Below are positions 54,575-62,404 of a stretch of 64,000 nucleotides of DNA, in pieces. Each line of letters opens with the position of its first letter. Positions within the stretch are counted from its first letter, which is position 1. The DNA comes from SZUA-36 sp963727635 (lineage in GTDB: Bacteria; Pseudomonadota; Gammaproteobacteria; Xanthomonadales; SZUA-36): NCBI GenBank assembly GCA_963727635.1, contig CAVSHP010000025.1, positions 62,001-126,000 on the forward strand, written 5' to 3'. A program made the position numbers and the translations under genes. The notes beneath the pieces are model-generated. The model was not told the DNA's origin, did no database searches, and was given only the letters and a program-made list of their open reading frames with translations.

Positions 54575-54743
54575 AATACTTTTTGACCTATTATAATTTT
54601 ATACCAAGTCGGTAATTGACCGAGTTTGTGACACTCGTATTGACAGCTTTTCAATCCCTGTGAGTCTGTCAAAATGCTGAAGCTGAGTCTATAGTCTATA
54701 TCTACTCTGAAGCCGACACAAAATAAACAAGGAGTTGTTTGCA

Positions 54744-55484
54744 GTGACGCAATCATTTGATCTTCATCAGGCTGCCAGGGCATATATTCTCGTCGCCGAA
54801 GATGACCAGGTTACCCGCCTGATTTTAAAAAAATTGCTTGAACAGGCAGGATACCACGCCGACTTCGTCAATGATGGCGACGAGGTGATCGACGCGTTGA
54901 AACTGATGGATTACGACCTGGTCCTGATGGACTGCTTCATGACCCGAATGGATGGGTTCGCAGCAACTCAGGCGATCCGCAATTCAAAATCCAGGGATAT
55001 CAACCAGAAAATTCCGGTGATTGCGATGACCGGGCTAACCTCGGAAGCCGACCGTGCCCGCTGTATGGATGCCGGAATGAATGATCATGTCGGCAAACCG
55101 ATAGTAGCGGATGAACTTGTCTCGGCCATTGAAAAGTACCTGGGCGAAGTCCCGCAAAGGGCCAGCGTCCAGCAGGTGGAAACGAGCGCTGCAGAACCGG
55201 CCTGGGACGGTGATTTTCTGGATTTGATGTTGGACAGGTTCCTCGCGGAAATACCGGATGTGGTCAAAAGCCTGTTACGCGCGGTCGGGGACAAAGACCT
55301 CGCCGGTCTCGAACGTATCGGCCACCGCCTGCGGGGGGCGAGCGACATTCTCGAGATCCGCAACCTTTCCAGCCGCGCGCGGGCGCTGGAAGAGGCTGGC
55401 AAAAGCGGTGAATCCAACGAGGCAACGCGGCTCGCAACTGAACTGGTTAGCGAATTACAAAAATTGGCCGCAGTACTCAGGTGA
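54744..55484 (+). CDS. Receiver-Hpt two-domain phosphorelay protein
   Basis: A 246-aa protein starting at a GTG (54744) nine bases after AAGGAG. A receiver domain comes first: ILVAEDDQVTRLILKKLLEQ, phospho-Asp in YDLVLMDCFMTRMDGFAATQ, IPVIAMTGLTSE, then DHVGKPIVADELV. After a linker a histidine phosphotransfer helix bundle follows with its His in LERIGHRLRGASDILEIRNL. Such proteins pass phosphate between a hybrid kinase and a final regulator. Neither is adjacent except the divergent LuxR-type regulator. Confidence 0.85.
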   Translation: MTQSFDLHQAARAYILVAEDDQVTRLILKKLLEQAGYHADFVNDGDEVIDALKLMDYDLVLMDCFMTRMDGFAATQAIRNSKSRDINQKIPVIAMTGLTSEADRARCMDAGMNDHVGKPIVADELVSAIEKYLGEVPQRASVQQVETSAAEPAWDGDFLDLMLDRFLAEIPDVVKSLLRAVGDKDLAGLERIGHRLRGASDILEIRNLSSRARALEEAGKSGESNEATRLATELVSELQKLAAVLR

Positions 55485-55538
55485 AAGGCAAATTGAACCT
55501 CGGCCGGGGCGCGGGGCCCGCGGTCACGGATTACTGCA

Positions 55539-56210
55539 TCACTGCCTGGTTCGCCGCTCGCGCAGCAGTTTGACGAGTGCCCTGGCCAGAAAGGGAAACG
55601 TAGCCAACAGACATAACGCCAGTATCAGGCCGGGTGTGAAGACTGCCGCCAGGCTGAAACTCTCGATTTCGCCCAATTCGTTGCCGGTGTAAGACAAAAT
55701 CAGCATGACCGGCACCATCCCGAACAGGGTCGCGAGGAAAAATACCGGCACCTTCATCGAGGTCAGACCCATCAGCAGGTTCAGTGACCAGAAGGGGATC
55801 ACCGGTATCATTCTCAGGCCAAAGAGAAAGAAGGCGCCTTCGTTTTCGATGCCCTTGTTGACCATGTCTATCTGCGGCGCAAACCTCCGCCTGACCAGGT
55901 CATGGAAAAGATAGCGCGTGCTGAACAGCGCCAGGGTTCCGCCAAGCGTGGATGACAGCAGTGAAATGGCAAAACCGTTCAAAGTGCCAAAGACGATGCC
56001 ACCGGTCACCGCCAGTACACCGGTGACCGGCAACGAGCAGGCGGTGCCGACCATGAAAACCAGAAAGAAGACGGCGGCGGTTGATACGGGGGATGCTGCA
56101 AACAGGTCCTGGTACATGTGGATATTGAGGTACTTTTGACCGCCACCGGCAAAGTACAGGACGATCATGGCGACGATCAGAAGTCCCACTGCCAATTTTT
56201 TTACCGGCAT
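55539..56210 (-). CDS. TVP38/TMEM64-family membrane protein
   Basis: A 223-aa inner-membrane protein of the DedA-related VTT family. Landmarks are FFLVFMVGTACSLPVTGVLA, then GGIVFGTLNGFAISLLSSTL, FLFGLRMIPVIPFWSLNLLM and FFLATLFGMVPVMLILSYTG. About six hydrophobic segments, two of them re-entrant in the family model. Homologues are linked to lipid scrambling or membrane homeostasis. It lies 13 bases after a YhhN-family gene on the same strand, so the two form a likely operon. Confidence 0.88.
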   Translation of the reverse strand: MPVKKLAVGLLIVAMIVLYFAGGGQKYLNIHMYQDLFAASPVSTAAVFFLVFMVGTACSLPVTGVLAVTGGIVFGTLNGFAISLLSSTLGGTLALFSTRYLFHDLVRRRFAPQIDMVNKGIENEGAFFLFGLRMIPVIPFWSLNLLMGLTSMKVPVFFLATLFGMVPVMLILSYTGNELGEIESFSLAAVFTPGLILALCLLATFPFLARALVKLLRERRTRQ

Positions 56211-56223
56211 GTCAACATCCTGT

Positions 56224-56832
56224 TCATGTTCTCTCCCCGTGTCGGATCAATCCCCGCACGATCAGGTACTGGGCGGTCATGTAAATGGACATGACCAAAA
56301 TACGTTCGGCCGGTATTGTGAAGGCGAATTTATTCACCGCGATCAACCCGTCTGACAATGCAAACAGGATGGCGCCTGCCGCGACCAGTTTGAAGCTGGC
56401 CGGGTTTGTGCCGCCCCGGCGTTTGTGCGCCCAGACACCCATGCCCAGTAGCACCAGTGCGTAAACAAACACGGGGATCTTCAAGTTACCCAATCCGGGG
56501 TAGATAAGCCAGATCAAGCCGATACCGTAAACAGCAAACTTGAGTATGTCCAGGGGTTGCAATTTACCTGCTGCAGCGCCGGTTTTCTGGTAGGCGATGA
56601 TATAGAAAACGTGGGCCAGCAGGAACGATGCCAGGCCGGCAACAAACCAGTCGCCGCGGATCAGGAAAACATCGCCGGCCCAGGAAAATACCAGTGCAAG
56701 GATGACCGGGTAGCGCCAGGCCGGGTAGGTTCTGGACGAGCTGACAAAGTACAGCAATAGCGTGATCATCAATAAGGGTTTGGCGACGATGTAAAGTGGT
56801 TTCAGATCGAGAACAAGACCGGTCAATACCAT
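56224..56832 (-). CDS. YhhN/TMEM86-family (lysoplasmalogenase-like) membrane protein
   Basis: A 202-aa protein with eight hydrophobic helices and the family residues Asp in VFSWAGDVFLIRGDW and Asp in ILFALSDGLIAVNKFAF, which stand in the YhhN/TMEM86 active site. The human homologue cleaves the vinyl-ether bond of lysoplasmalogens; bacterial roles are uncertain. It is upstream of the TVP38-type gene and shares its strand. Both deal with membranes, which fits co-expression. Confidence 0.85.
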   Translation of the reverse strand: MVLTGLVLDLKPLYIVAKPLLMITLLLYFVSSSRTYPAWRYPVILALVFSWAGDVFLIRGDWFVAGLASFLLAHVFYIIAYQKTGAAAGKLQPLDILKFAVYGIGLIWLIYPGLGNLKIPVFVYALVLLGMGVWAHKRRGGTNPASFKLVAAGAILFALSDGLIAVNKFAFTIPAERILVMSIYMTAQYLIVRGLIRHGERT

Positions 56833-57005
56833 TGCTGCCGAAATACATACAGAATCCGCCAGTCTGGTTTCATACCCGTCAACCCCTTTCCTGCACTTCG
56901 TACCGTTCTGTTAAAGCGTGAAATTATAGACCCAATTGCTGCATGTCTGTGGCATCGGACGTAAAATCAGACGATTCATAAATCATCAATTTTCGAGGAG
57001 TACCT

Positions 57006-58133
57006 ATGTCACGTGTAACGGTGATCGGAGCCGGTTTCGGCGCCCTGACTGCGATTCGCAAATTGCGCGCCGCTGACCCCGGTCTGAAGATTGATGTGAT
57101 CGCTGCGAAACCCGAGTTTGTTTATTATCCGGGCACCATCTGGATACCGACCGGTCTGCGCAGACCCGAAGACCTGGTGGTGCCCTTACACAATTTTTTC
57201 CGCCGTATGAAAGTGACCTATCACCAGGCCGAGGCCACCGGCCTTAAGGACGGCGGACGTACACTCGAAACCAGCGCGGGGGACGTGACCAATGATGGTC
57301 TGATCATCGCCTGCGGCGGCCGGTTTATCCGCAAACTGCCGGGTATCGAACACTCGATCACACCCTGTGGCGGCATCGAGGCAACCGTCAAAATACGTGA
57401 CCGCCTGGCGCAGATGGAGGGCGGTACGATCGCATTCGGTTTTGCCGGTAACCCGAAAGAGCCTGCGGCGATGCGCGGTGGCCCGGTCTTCGAGTTCATG
57501 TTCGGGATTGACAATTTCCTGCGTAAACAGGGGCGCAGGGACCGTTTCAAACTGGTGTTTTTTACACCGGCGCCCAAACCGGGCGCGCGGCTTGGGCCGA
57601 AGGCTGTCGAAGGCATCATGTCCGAGATGGCCAAACGCAATATCGACACCCACCTCGGTCAGAAGTTGAAGGCTTTCGAGGCGGACAGGGTGTTCACGGA
57701 AGGGGGTGATTTCGCAGCTGACATGATCCTCTTCATGCCCGGAATGACGGGTAACCTGTGGTTTGATAACACCGAATTGCCACGCTCGGACGGCGGCTTG
57801 CTCAAGGCCAACGCGTTCTGCCAGGTGGACGGTATGGATAAAATTTACGTCGCGGGCGACTCAGGCAGTTTCCCCGGTCCCGAATGGATGCCAAAGCAGG
57901 CTCACATGGCCGATTTGCAGGCGACGGCAGCCGCCGCCAACCTGCTGGCGGAATTGTCCGGCAATGCGGCCAGCGAAACCTTCAAGGCGGAACTGCTGTG
58001 TATCATCGACAGTTACAACAAGGGCATGCTGGTGCAGCGCACGGAAAAGCGCAATTTCATCCTGCCGTCGATGCTGGCCCTGCACTGGGTCAAACGCTAT
58101 TTCGAGTGGACCTACATGCGAAAATACCGTTGA
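57006..58133 (+). CDS. FAD-dependent oxidoreductase resembling sulfide:quinone oxidoreductase
   Basis: A 375-aa protein with the FAD motif VTVIGAGFGALTAIRKLRAA, FVYYPGTIWIPTG as in SQR-like proteins, DGLIIACGGRFIRKLPGIEH, and the second FAD segment IYVAGDSGSFPGPEWMPKQA. The C-terminal amphipathic tail (LALHWVKRYFEWTYMRKYR) suggests membrane association, as in SQR. The usual SQR cysteine trio is not clearly present, so sulphide as substrate is doubtful. A GAGGAG ribosome-binding site lies before the ATG. Single gene. Confidence 0.8.
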   Translation: MSRVTVIGAGFGALTAIRKLRAADPGLKIDVIAAKPEFVYYPGTIWIPTGLRRPEDLVVPLHNFFRRMKVTYHQAEATGLKDGGRTLETSAGDVTNDGLIIACGGRFIRKLPGIEHSITPCGGIEATVKIRDRLAQMEGGTIAFGFAGNPKEPAAMRGGPVFEFMFGIDNFLRKQGRRDRFKLVFFTPAPKPGARLGPKAVEGIMSEMAKRNIDTHLGQKLKAFEADRVFTEGGDFAADMILFMPGMTGNLWFDNTELPRSDGGLLKANAFCQVDGMDKIYVAGDSGSFPGPEWMPKQAHMADLQATAAAANLLAELSGNAASETFKAELLCIIDSYNKGMLVQRTEKRNFILPSMLALHWVKRYFEWTYMRKYR

Positions 58134-58157
58134 GTATTGACGGGCATGCTCGGGGTT

Positions 58158-58577
58158 TTAATCCGGCGCAACGGGTTTTGCACGCATCTGTTTTAGCGAG
58201 CCACGTTTTTTCTTGGAATCGATACGTTTTTCTTTTGCCGCGCGACCGGGCCGGGTCGGGATGCGTTTGCGTGGCGCCTTCAGGGCGCTCCTGATCAGGT
58301 CGGTGAGTCTTTCCAGCGCCTCGTTGCGGTTTTTTTCCTGTGTGCGGTGGTTCTGGGCCTTGATGACAACCACGCCGTCAGCGGTAATACGCTGGTCGCT
58401 GGCTGCCAGGAGTCGTTGTTTCACGGCATCGGGTAATGAAGACGCGTTGACATCAAAACGCAGGTGGATGGCGGAGGAAACCTTGTTGACATTCTGCCCA
58501 CCCGCGCCCTGTGCGCGAATCGCGCTGAATTCGATTTCATCATCACCCAGTGTGATTTGGTCGCTGATCGTCAACAT
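58158..58577 (-). CDS. arfB: Alternative ribosome-rescue peptidyl-tRNA hydrolase ArfB (YaeJ)
   Basis: A 139-aa release-factor-like protein. It has the GGQ catalytic motif in RAQGAGGQNVNKVSSAIHLR and the basic C-terminal tail (KAPRKRIPTRPGRAAKEKRI, then DSKKKRGSLKQMR) that enters the empty mRNA channel of stalled ribosomes. The length matches E. coli ArfB (140 aa). It acts on non-stop ribosomes as a back-up to tmRNA. Convergent with the SQR-like gene, 24 bases apart. Confidence 0.93.
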   Translation of the reverse strand: MLTISDQITLGDDEIEFSAIRAQGAGGQNVNKVSSAIHLRFDVNASSLPDAVKQRLLAASDQRITADGVVVIKAQNHRTQEKNRNEALERLTDLIRSALKAPRKRIPTRPGRAAKEKRIDSKKKRGSLKQMRAKPVAPD

Positions 58578-58619
58578 ACCTTATTGTAATGCCATTTTTG
58601 GACAGGTTGCTAAAAAGCA

Positions 58620-59060
58620 AATGGGGGCCAGTGTCACTGCTGGCCCACATCAATACTGGTGTGAGAGCACTGGGCCTGTGCGATCAGTTTTTACCAAGGA
58701 CATCGCCCTATTAGGACACGCCATAAGCCCTGGGGGGCTCGATACTCGGCTTCCTGCCTCGTACGGTCCTGGTAAAAACTATCCACCCCAGTGTCTGGCA
58801 ACCACCGTGCAAATCTGTCAGGAACCATTGACCGATGTTTACGCACAGCGGCGAGGGTGTGCAGTACCTTACTTCAGGACCGTGCGAGACAGGAGTCGAG
58901 AACGAGCGTACAGGGACGTATTCACAGCGTATCCTGAAATAAGGTACTGCATGGCCTCGGCGCCCCCACAGGAATCGAAACAATGTCTAATCGTGGTCAA
59001 TACCGGGCATTCCGACGGGCGGTTCTACCCGGATCGATGTTTATCCAAACTGACGCGTTT
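58620..59060. repeat. Intergenic mosaic of inverted repeats
   Basis: No gene lies in these 440 bases, but several palindromes do. GGGCCAG/CTGGCCC occurs at 58625-58646. A 15-bp pair AGTTTTTACC/GGTAAAAACT with its GGAC extension joins 58686-58701 and 58766-58780. A 19-bp pair (GCAGTACCTTACTTCAGGA at 58861-58879 and TCCTGAAATAAGGTACTGC at 58932-58950) has two mismatches. The nested layout is that of a dispersed REP/MITE-like unit; the minus-strand ORF across it is not a gene. Confidence 0.65.
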
Positions 59061-59063
59061 AAC

Positions 59064-59552
59064 TTACCAACGCGGTAAGAACCCCGTCCATTTACCGCCG
59101 ATGACGTATTCGAATGCCAGCCGCAGGTTTTTCCTGGCGGCATCACTGATGGCGAGGCCAAGACCGAACTCGTAGGCCCTGATGGTCAGCAGGAACGCGG
59201 CCGGCGGCTCGCTGTGGTTGATCTGCTGATAGACGGCCAGTATGGCGGCCGGGCTCATGGCATGGGTGGTGTAGCTGTTATCCCTGTCGGCGGTCAGTCG
59301 CCGCATTTCGAAAGGTTCACGGCAGGCCACACCGGCGTCGATGAACAACACGCAGCGGCGCTTTTCCAGGTCCATGGCGTGTTCGATCTGCAGCTGGAAA
59401 TCGGTGAGCAGATCAACATCATCCAATTCGCCGGTGTCGAGCTTGTGTGCTTCGAGCATGTCAAACATGGCCGGCCCCAAGGCGTCATCGCCGCGCGATG
59501 GGTTACCATAGGTGAAAATAAGTACCGGGGCAGGTGAAGCGTGCTCGTCCAT
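59064..59552 (-). CDS. hoxW: [NiFe]-hydrogenase maturation protease (HoxW/HyaD family)
   Basis: A 162-aa endopeptidase that removes the C-terminal tail of the hydrogenase large subunit after nickel insertion. The family opening LIFTYGNPSRGDDALGPAMF carries the first metal-binding Asp. DLLTDFQLQIEHAMDLEKRR with CVLFIDAG carries the second acidic site, and YTTHAMSPAAILAVYQQI the His. The gene follows the large-subunit gene hoxH by nine bases and completes the operon. Confidence 0.9.
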   Translation of the reverse strand: MDEHASPAPVLIFTYGNPSRGDDALGPAMFDMLEAHKLDTGELDDVDLLTDFQLQIEHAMDLEKRRCVLFIDAGVACREPFEMRRLTADRDNSYTTHAMSPAAILAVYQQINHSEPPAAFLLTIRAYEFGLGLAISDAARKNLRLAFEYVIGGKWTGFLPRW

Positions 59553-59561
59553 GCCGTTTTC

Positions 59562-61012
59562 TCAGCAGGTACGCCGGATAAGACCGTTGGCTTTTTTTTC
59601 AAGCCGGTCGATACATTCGCCGTCGGTTCCCAGCAGGGTCAGTTCCAGCGGCATTTTTCCGATCGCGTGGGTCGCGCAGGACAGGCAGGGATCATAGGCG
59701 CGTATTGCAACCTCCACCTGGTTGAGCAGCGCCTCGCTCAAGCGGTGCCCGTCTAGGTACTGGCTGGCAACACCGCGGATGGACTCGTTCATCGCCTGGT
59801 TGTTATTGGTGGTCGATACGATCAGGCTGGCCTTGCGCACGATACCCTGTTCATCGATTTCATAGTGGTGAAACAGGGTGCCGCGGGGGGCCTCGATCAC
59901 GCCGGTGCCACAGCACTGCAGTTCGCCCTTGGTGCGCAGGTCGCGGCCGGTGAGATCGGGGTCGTCCAACAGCTCGGCAATCGCCTCGGTGCAGTGCAGC
60001 AGTTCAATCAGCCGTGCCCAGTGATAGGCCATGGTGGCCTGGACCGGCAGACCATTGCCGATGGCCTTGAATTCCTTGCGTTCGGCCTCGGCCAGTGGTG
60101 TGGTGAAAAAATCGCAGTTGTTGACCCGCGCCAGCGGACCGACACGGTACCAGCCTTCATCCTCACCGAGCGATGTGATAAAGGGAAACTTCATATAACT
60201 CCAGTCCTTGACGCTCTCGTGGATGTATTCCTCGTAATGACTGTAATCGACATGGTCAAAAATGGCCTGGCCGGTATGGTCCCTGGCACGCATGCCGCCA
60301 TGGTAAATTTCGAACGCGCCGTCGGCCCCGACGAGACTCATCATGTTGCTTTCGATCCCGGTAAATGCCATGTGGTAGTCGTAATGTTCAAAGAAGATCT
60401 TCTTGATCAGTTCAACGGCGCCCTGGCCCATGCGCTTATCTGCGCGAGATCCTTTTTCAGGTAGCTGATTTCATCCGTGCTCAAGGACTTGTTGACGCCG
60501 CCGGGTATCGCACCGGTGCCATGTATGCGTTTGCCGGCGGTTACGCGGATGATTTCCTGGCCGTATTTGCGCAGCAGGACTCCCTGTTTGGCGATCTCGG
60601 GGCTGTCTTCGATCACACCGACGATGTTGCGGTGACGTACGTCGTCATCGAAGCCAAACAGCAGGTCCGGTGAACACAGGTGAAAGAAGTGCAGCGCGTG
60701 TGATTGCAGTGTCTGGCCATAGTGCATCAGGCGGCGGATCTTTTCGGCAGTCGGTGTCAGTTGGCTCGCGCCGATGATCATGTCAGTGGCTTTGGCCGCG
60801 GCCAGGTGGTGGCTGACCGGACAAATGCCACACAAACGCTGGACCAGCACCGGCAGTTCCCAGTATGGTCTGCCCTGGATGAACTTTTCGAATCCACGAA
60901 ACTCCGTGATGTGCAGACGTGCTTGCTGGATGCTGCGGTTTTTACCCTGCAACAGTGTGACCTTGCCATGTCCCTCGACACGGGTCAGGGGTTCAATGAC
61001 GATGCGCGTCAT
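59562..61012 (-). CDS. hoxH: NAD-linked [NiFe]-hydrogenase large subunit HoxH, frameshifted near 60430
   Basis: A ~483-codon gene. The N-terminal nickel site is C61 and C64 in VQRLCGICPVSHHLAAAKAT, after EPLTRVEGHGKVTL. The C-terminal site is AYDPCLSCATHAIGKMPLEL, where the tail after His is the expected cleavage point for HoxW. The two halves are in different frames: KDLAQISAWARAPLN ends one, and the other resumes at GAVELIKKIFFEHYDYHMAF. One indel near 60430 joins them. It belongs to the group 3d, bidirectional, NAD(P)-coupled type. Active-site residues are complete. Confidence 0.88.
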
Positions 61013-61088
61013 GTCACGGGGATTGTCGGCAGTTTCCAGGTGCTGATGTCATAAAGGTGTCCTTGTTTGCCAGGGCCCGCTAACAGGC

Positions 61089-61656
61089 CTAGTCGTAGTG
61101 GATCATCGAATACGGGAAATCGATGGTATTGCCGGCAATGAGGTCGGTCAGAAACTTCCACAGCGTGTCGGCGTCCGGCGGGCAACCGGGCAGGACGTAG
61201 TCGACCCGTACGACCTCGTGGATCGGATGCACCTTGTCGAGCAACAGGGGGATTTCCACGTCGTTGGGCACATGCGGGTTCTCCACGCCGATACCATGGA
61301 TATAGACCTCTTCGAGACATTCCTTCAGATCGAACTGGTTACGCATGGCGGGGATGCCGCCGTTGACCGCGCAGGCGCCGACGGCGACCAGGATCTCGCA
61401 GTTGTTACGAAACTCGCGCAGCACTTCCACATTGTCGGCATTGGCCACACCACCCTCGATCAGGCCGATATCACATTTGCCGATGGTCTTGATGTCGGTC
61501 AGTGGTGTGCGGTCAAACTCCACCAGTTCGACCAGTTCCAGGATACGTTCATCGATATCCAGCAGGGACATGTGACAGCCAAAACAACCGCACAATGCTG
61601 CGGTGGCGACGACCAGTTTGTCCTTTTCCCTGCCTGCAGCCTGCTTGATTGTTCAT
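61089..61656 (-). CDS. hoxY: NAD-linked [NiFe]-hydrogenase small subunit HoxY, frameshifted near its start
   Basis: The open part (from 61595) has LCGCFGCHMSLLDIDERILE, the proximal [4Fe-4S] cysteines, IGLIEGGVANADNVEVLREF, LVAVGACAVNGGIPAMRNQF, and YVLPGCPPDADTLWKFLTDL. The frame extends upstream as DKLVVATAAL but has no start. An ATG at 61656 (overlapping the hoxU stop as ATGA) or 61660 is in other frames, so one indel lies near 61622 in a GGGAAAAGG run. About 185 codons. Passes electrons from HoxH to the HoxFU diaphorase. Confidence 0.85.
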
Positions 61657-62404
61657 GCATCGGATCCACCATTCATAAAGGATTTCTTCACCTTGGAATG
61701 CTGGGCGACGTCCCCACCACGCTGATCGGCTTGCTTGTCGTAAAGACGTTCACCGATGGGAGTTTCATAGCCAAGGTGTTGGGCAATATTGCACCCGTCG
61801 GACATACGACACGGCCTTGTCGGTGATTGACAGTTCGGTGTCGCCGGCCTTGCCGCTCGGTGAGTTGAAAATGATCCTGGTTCTGAGGCCGCGTCCGCTG
61901 ATTGAGAACACGGATTTCTTGTCAACATCGCGGCTGACACGCACACACAGACCGCAAAGGATGCAGCGGTTGAAGTAGAAAACGATATCCGGGTGTGATG
62001 CATCGATTTGCGCTTGGGGAAAAAGTGCGTGAAATGCGGGCTGCAGCATGCCGGTTTGGTAGGCCACGGCCTGCAACTGGCAGGCGCCGCTTTTTTCGCA
62101 GGCAGGACAGGTATGGTTGCCTTCGACAAAGAGCATCTGCAACAGCGTTCTGCGCTTGTCGACGATGGCCTCGGAACTGTTATCCACCTCCATGTCATCA
62201 ACGGCGGGCAGGGTGCATGAGCACTGGTGTTTGCCATTGACATCGACCACGCAGACCCGGCAACTGCCGTGCGGCGGGAAATTCGGGGTTGTGGCACAGG
62301 TGCGGAATGTACTCACCGGCCTTGAGGGCGGCGTCCATGACGGTATCGCCCTGCTCGAAGGGTATCTCCCTGCCATCCAGCCTGAAGGTTTTTTGCGTAT
62401 TCAT
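61653..62404 (-). CDS. hoxU: Hydrogenase diaphorase subunit HoxU, frameshifted
   Basis: An iron-sulphur protein related to the N-terminal part of NuoG. It starts MNTQKTFRLDGREIPFEQGD and IPHLCHNPEF. After an indel near 62285 comes GSCRVCVVDVNGKHQCSCTL (plant-type [2Fe-2S]), HTCPACEKSGACQLQAVAYQ, and YFNRCILCGLCVRVSRDVDK ([4Fe-4S] ligands). Two more indels near 61810 and 61790 separate SITDKAV, CPTGAI and LGYETPIGERLYDK. Its ATG overlaps the hoxF stop. About 250 codons. Confidence 0.85.

Noticed and set aside
58711..58983. A 90-codon minus-strand ORF between arfB and hoxW
   Set aside because: It runs through the inverted-repeat mosaic and is best explained by the repeats, not by a protein.
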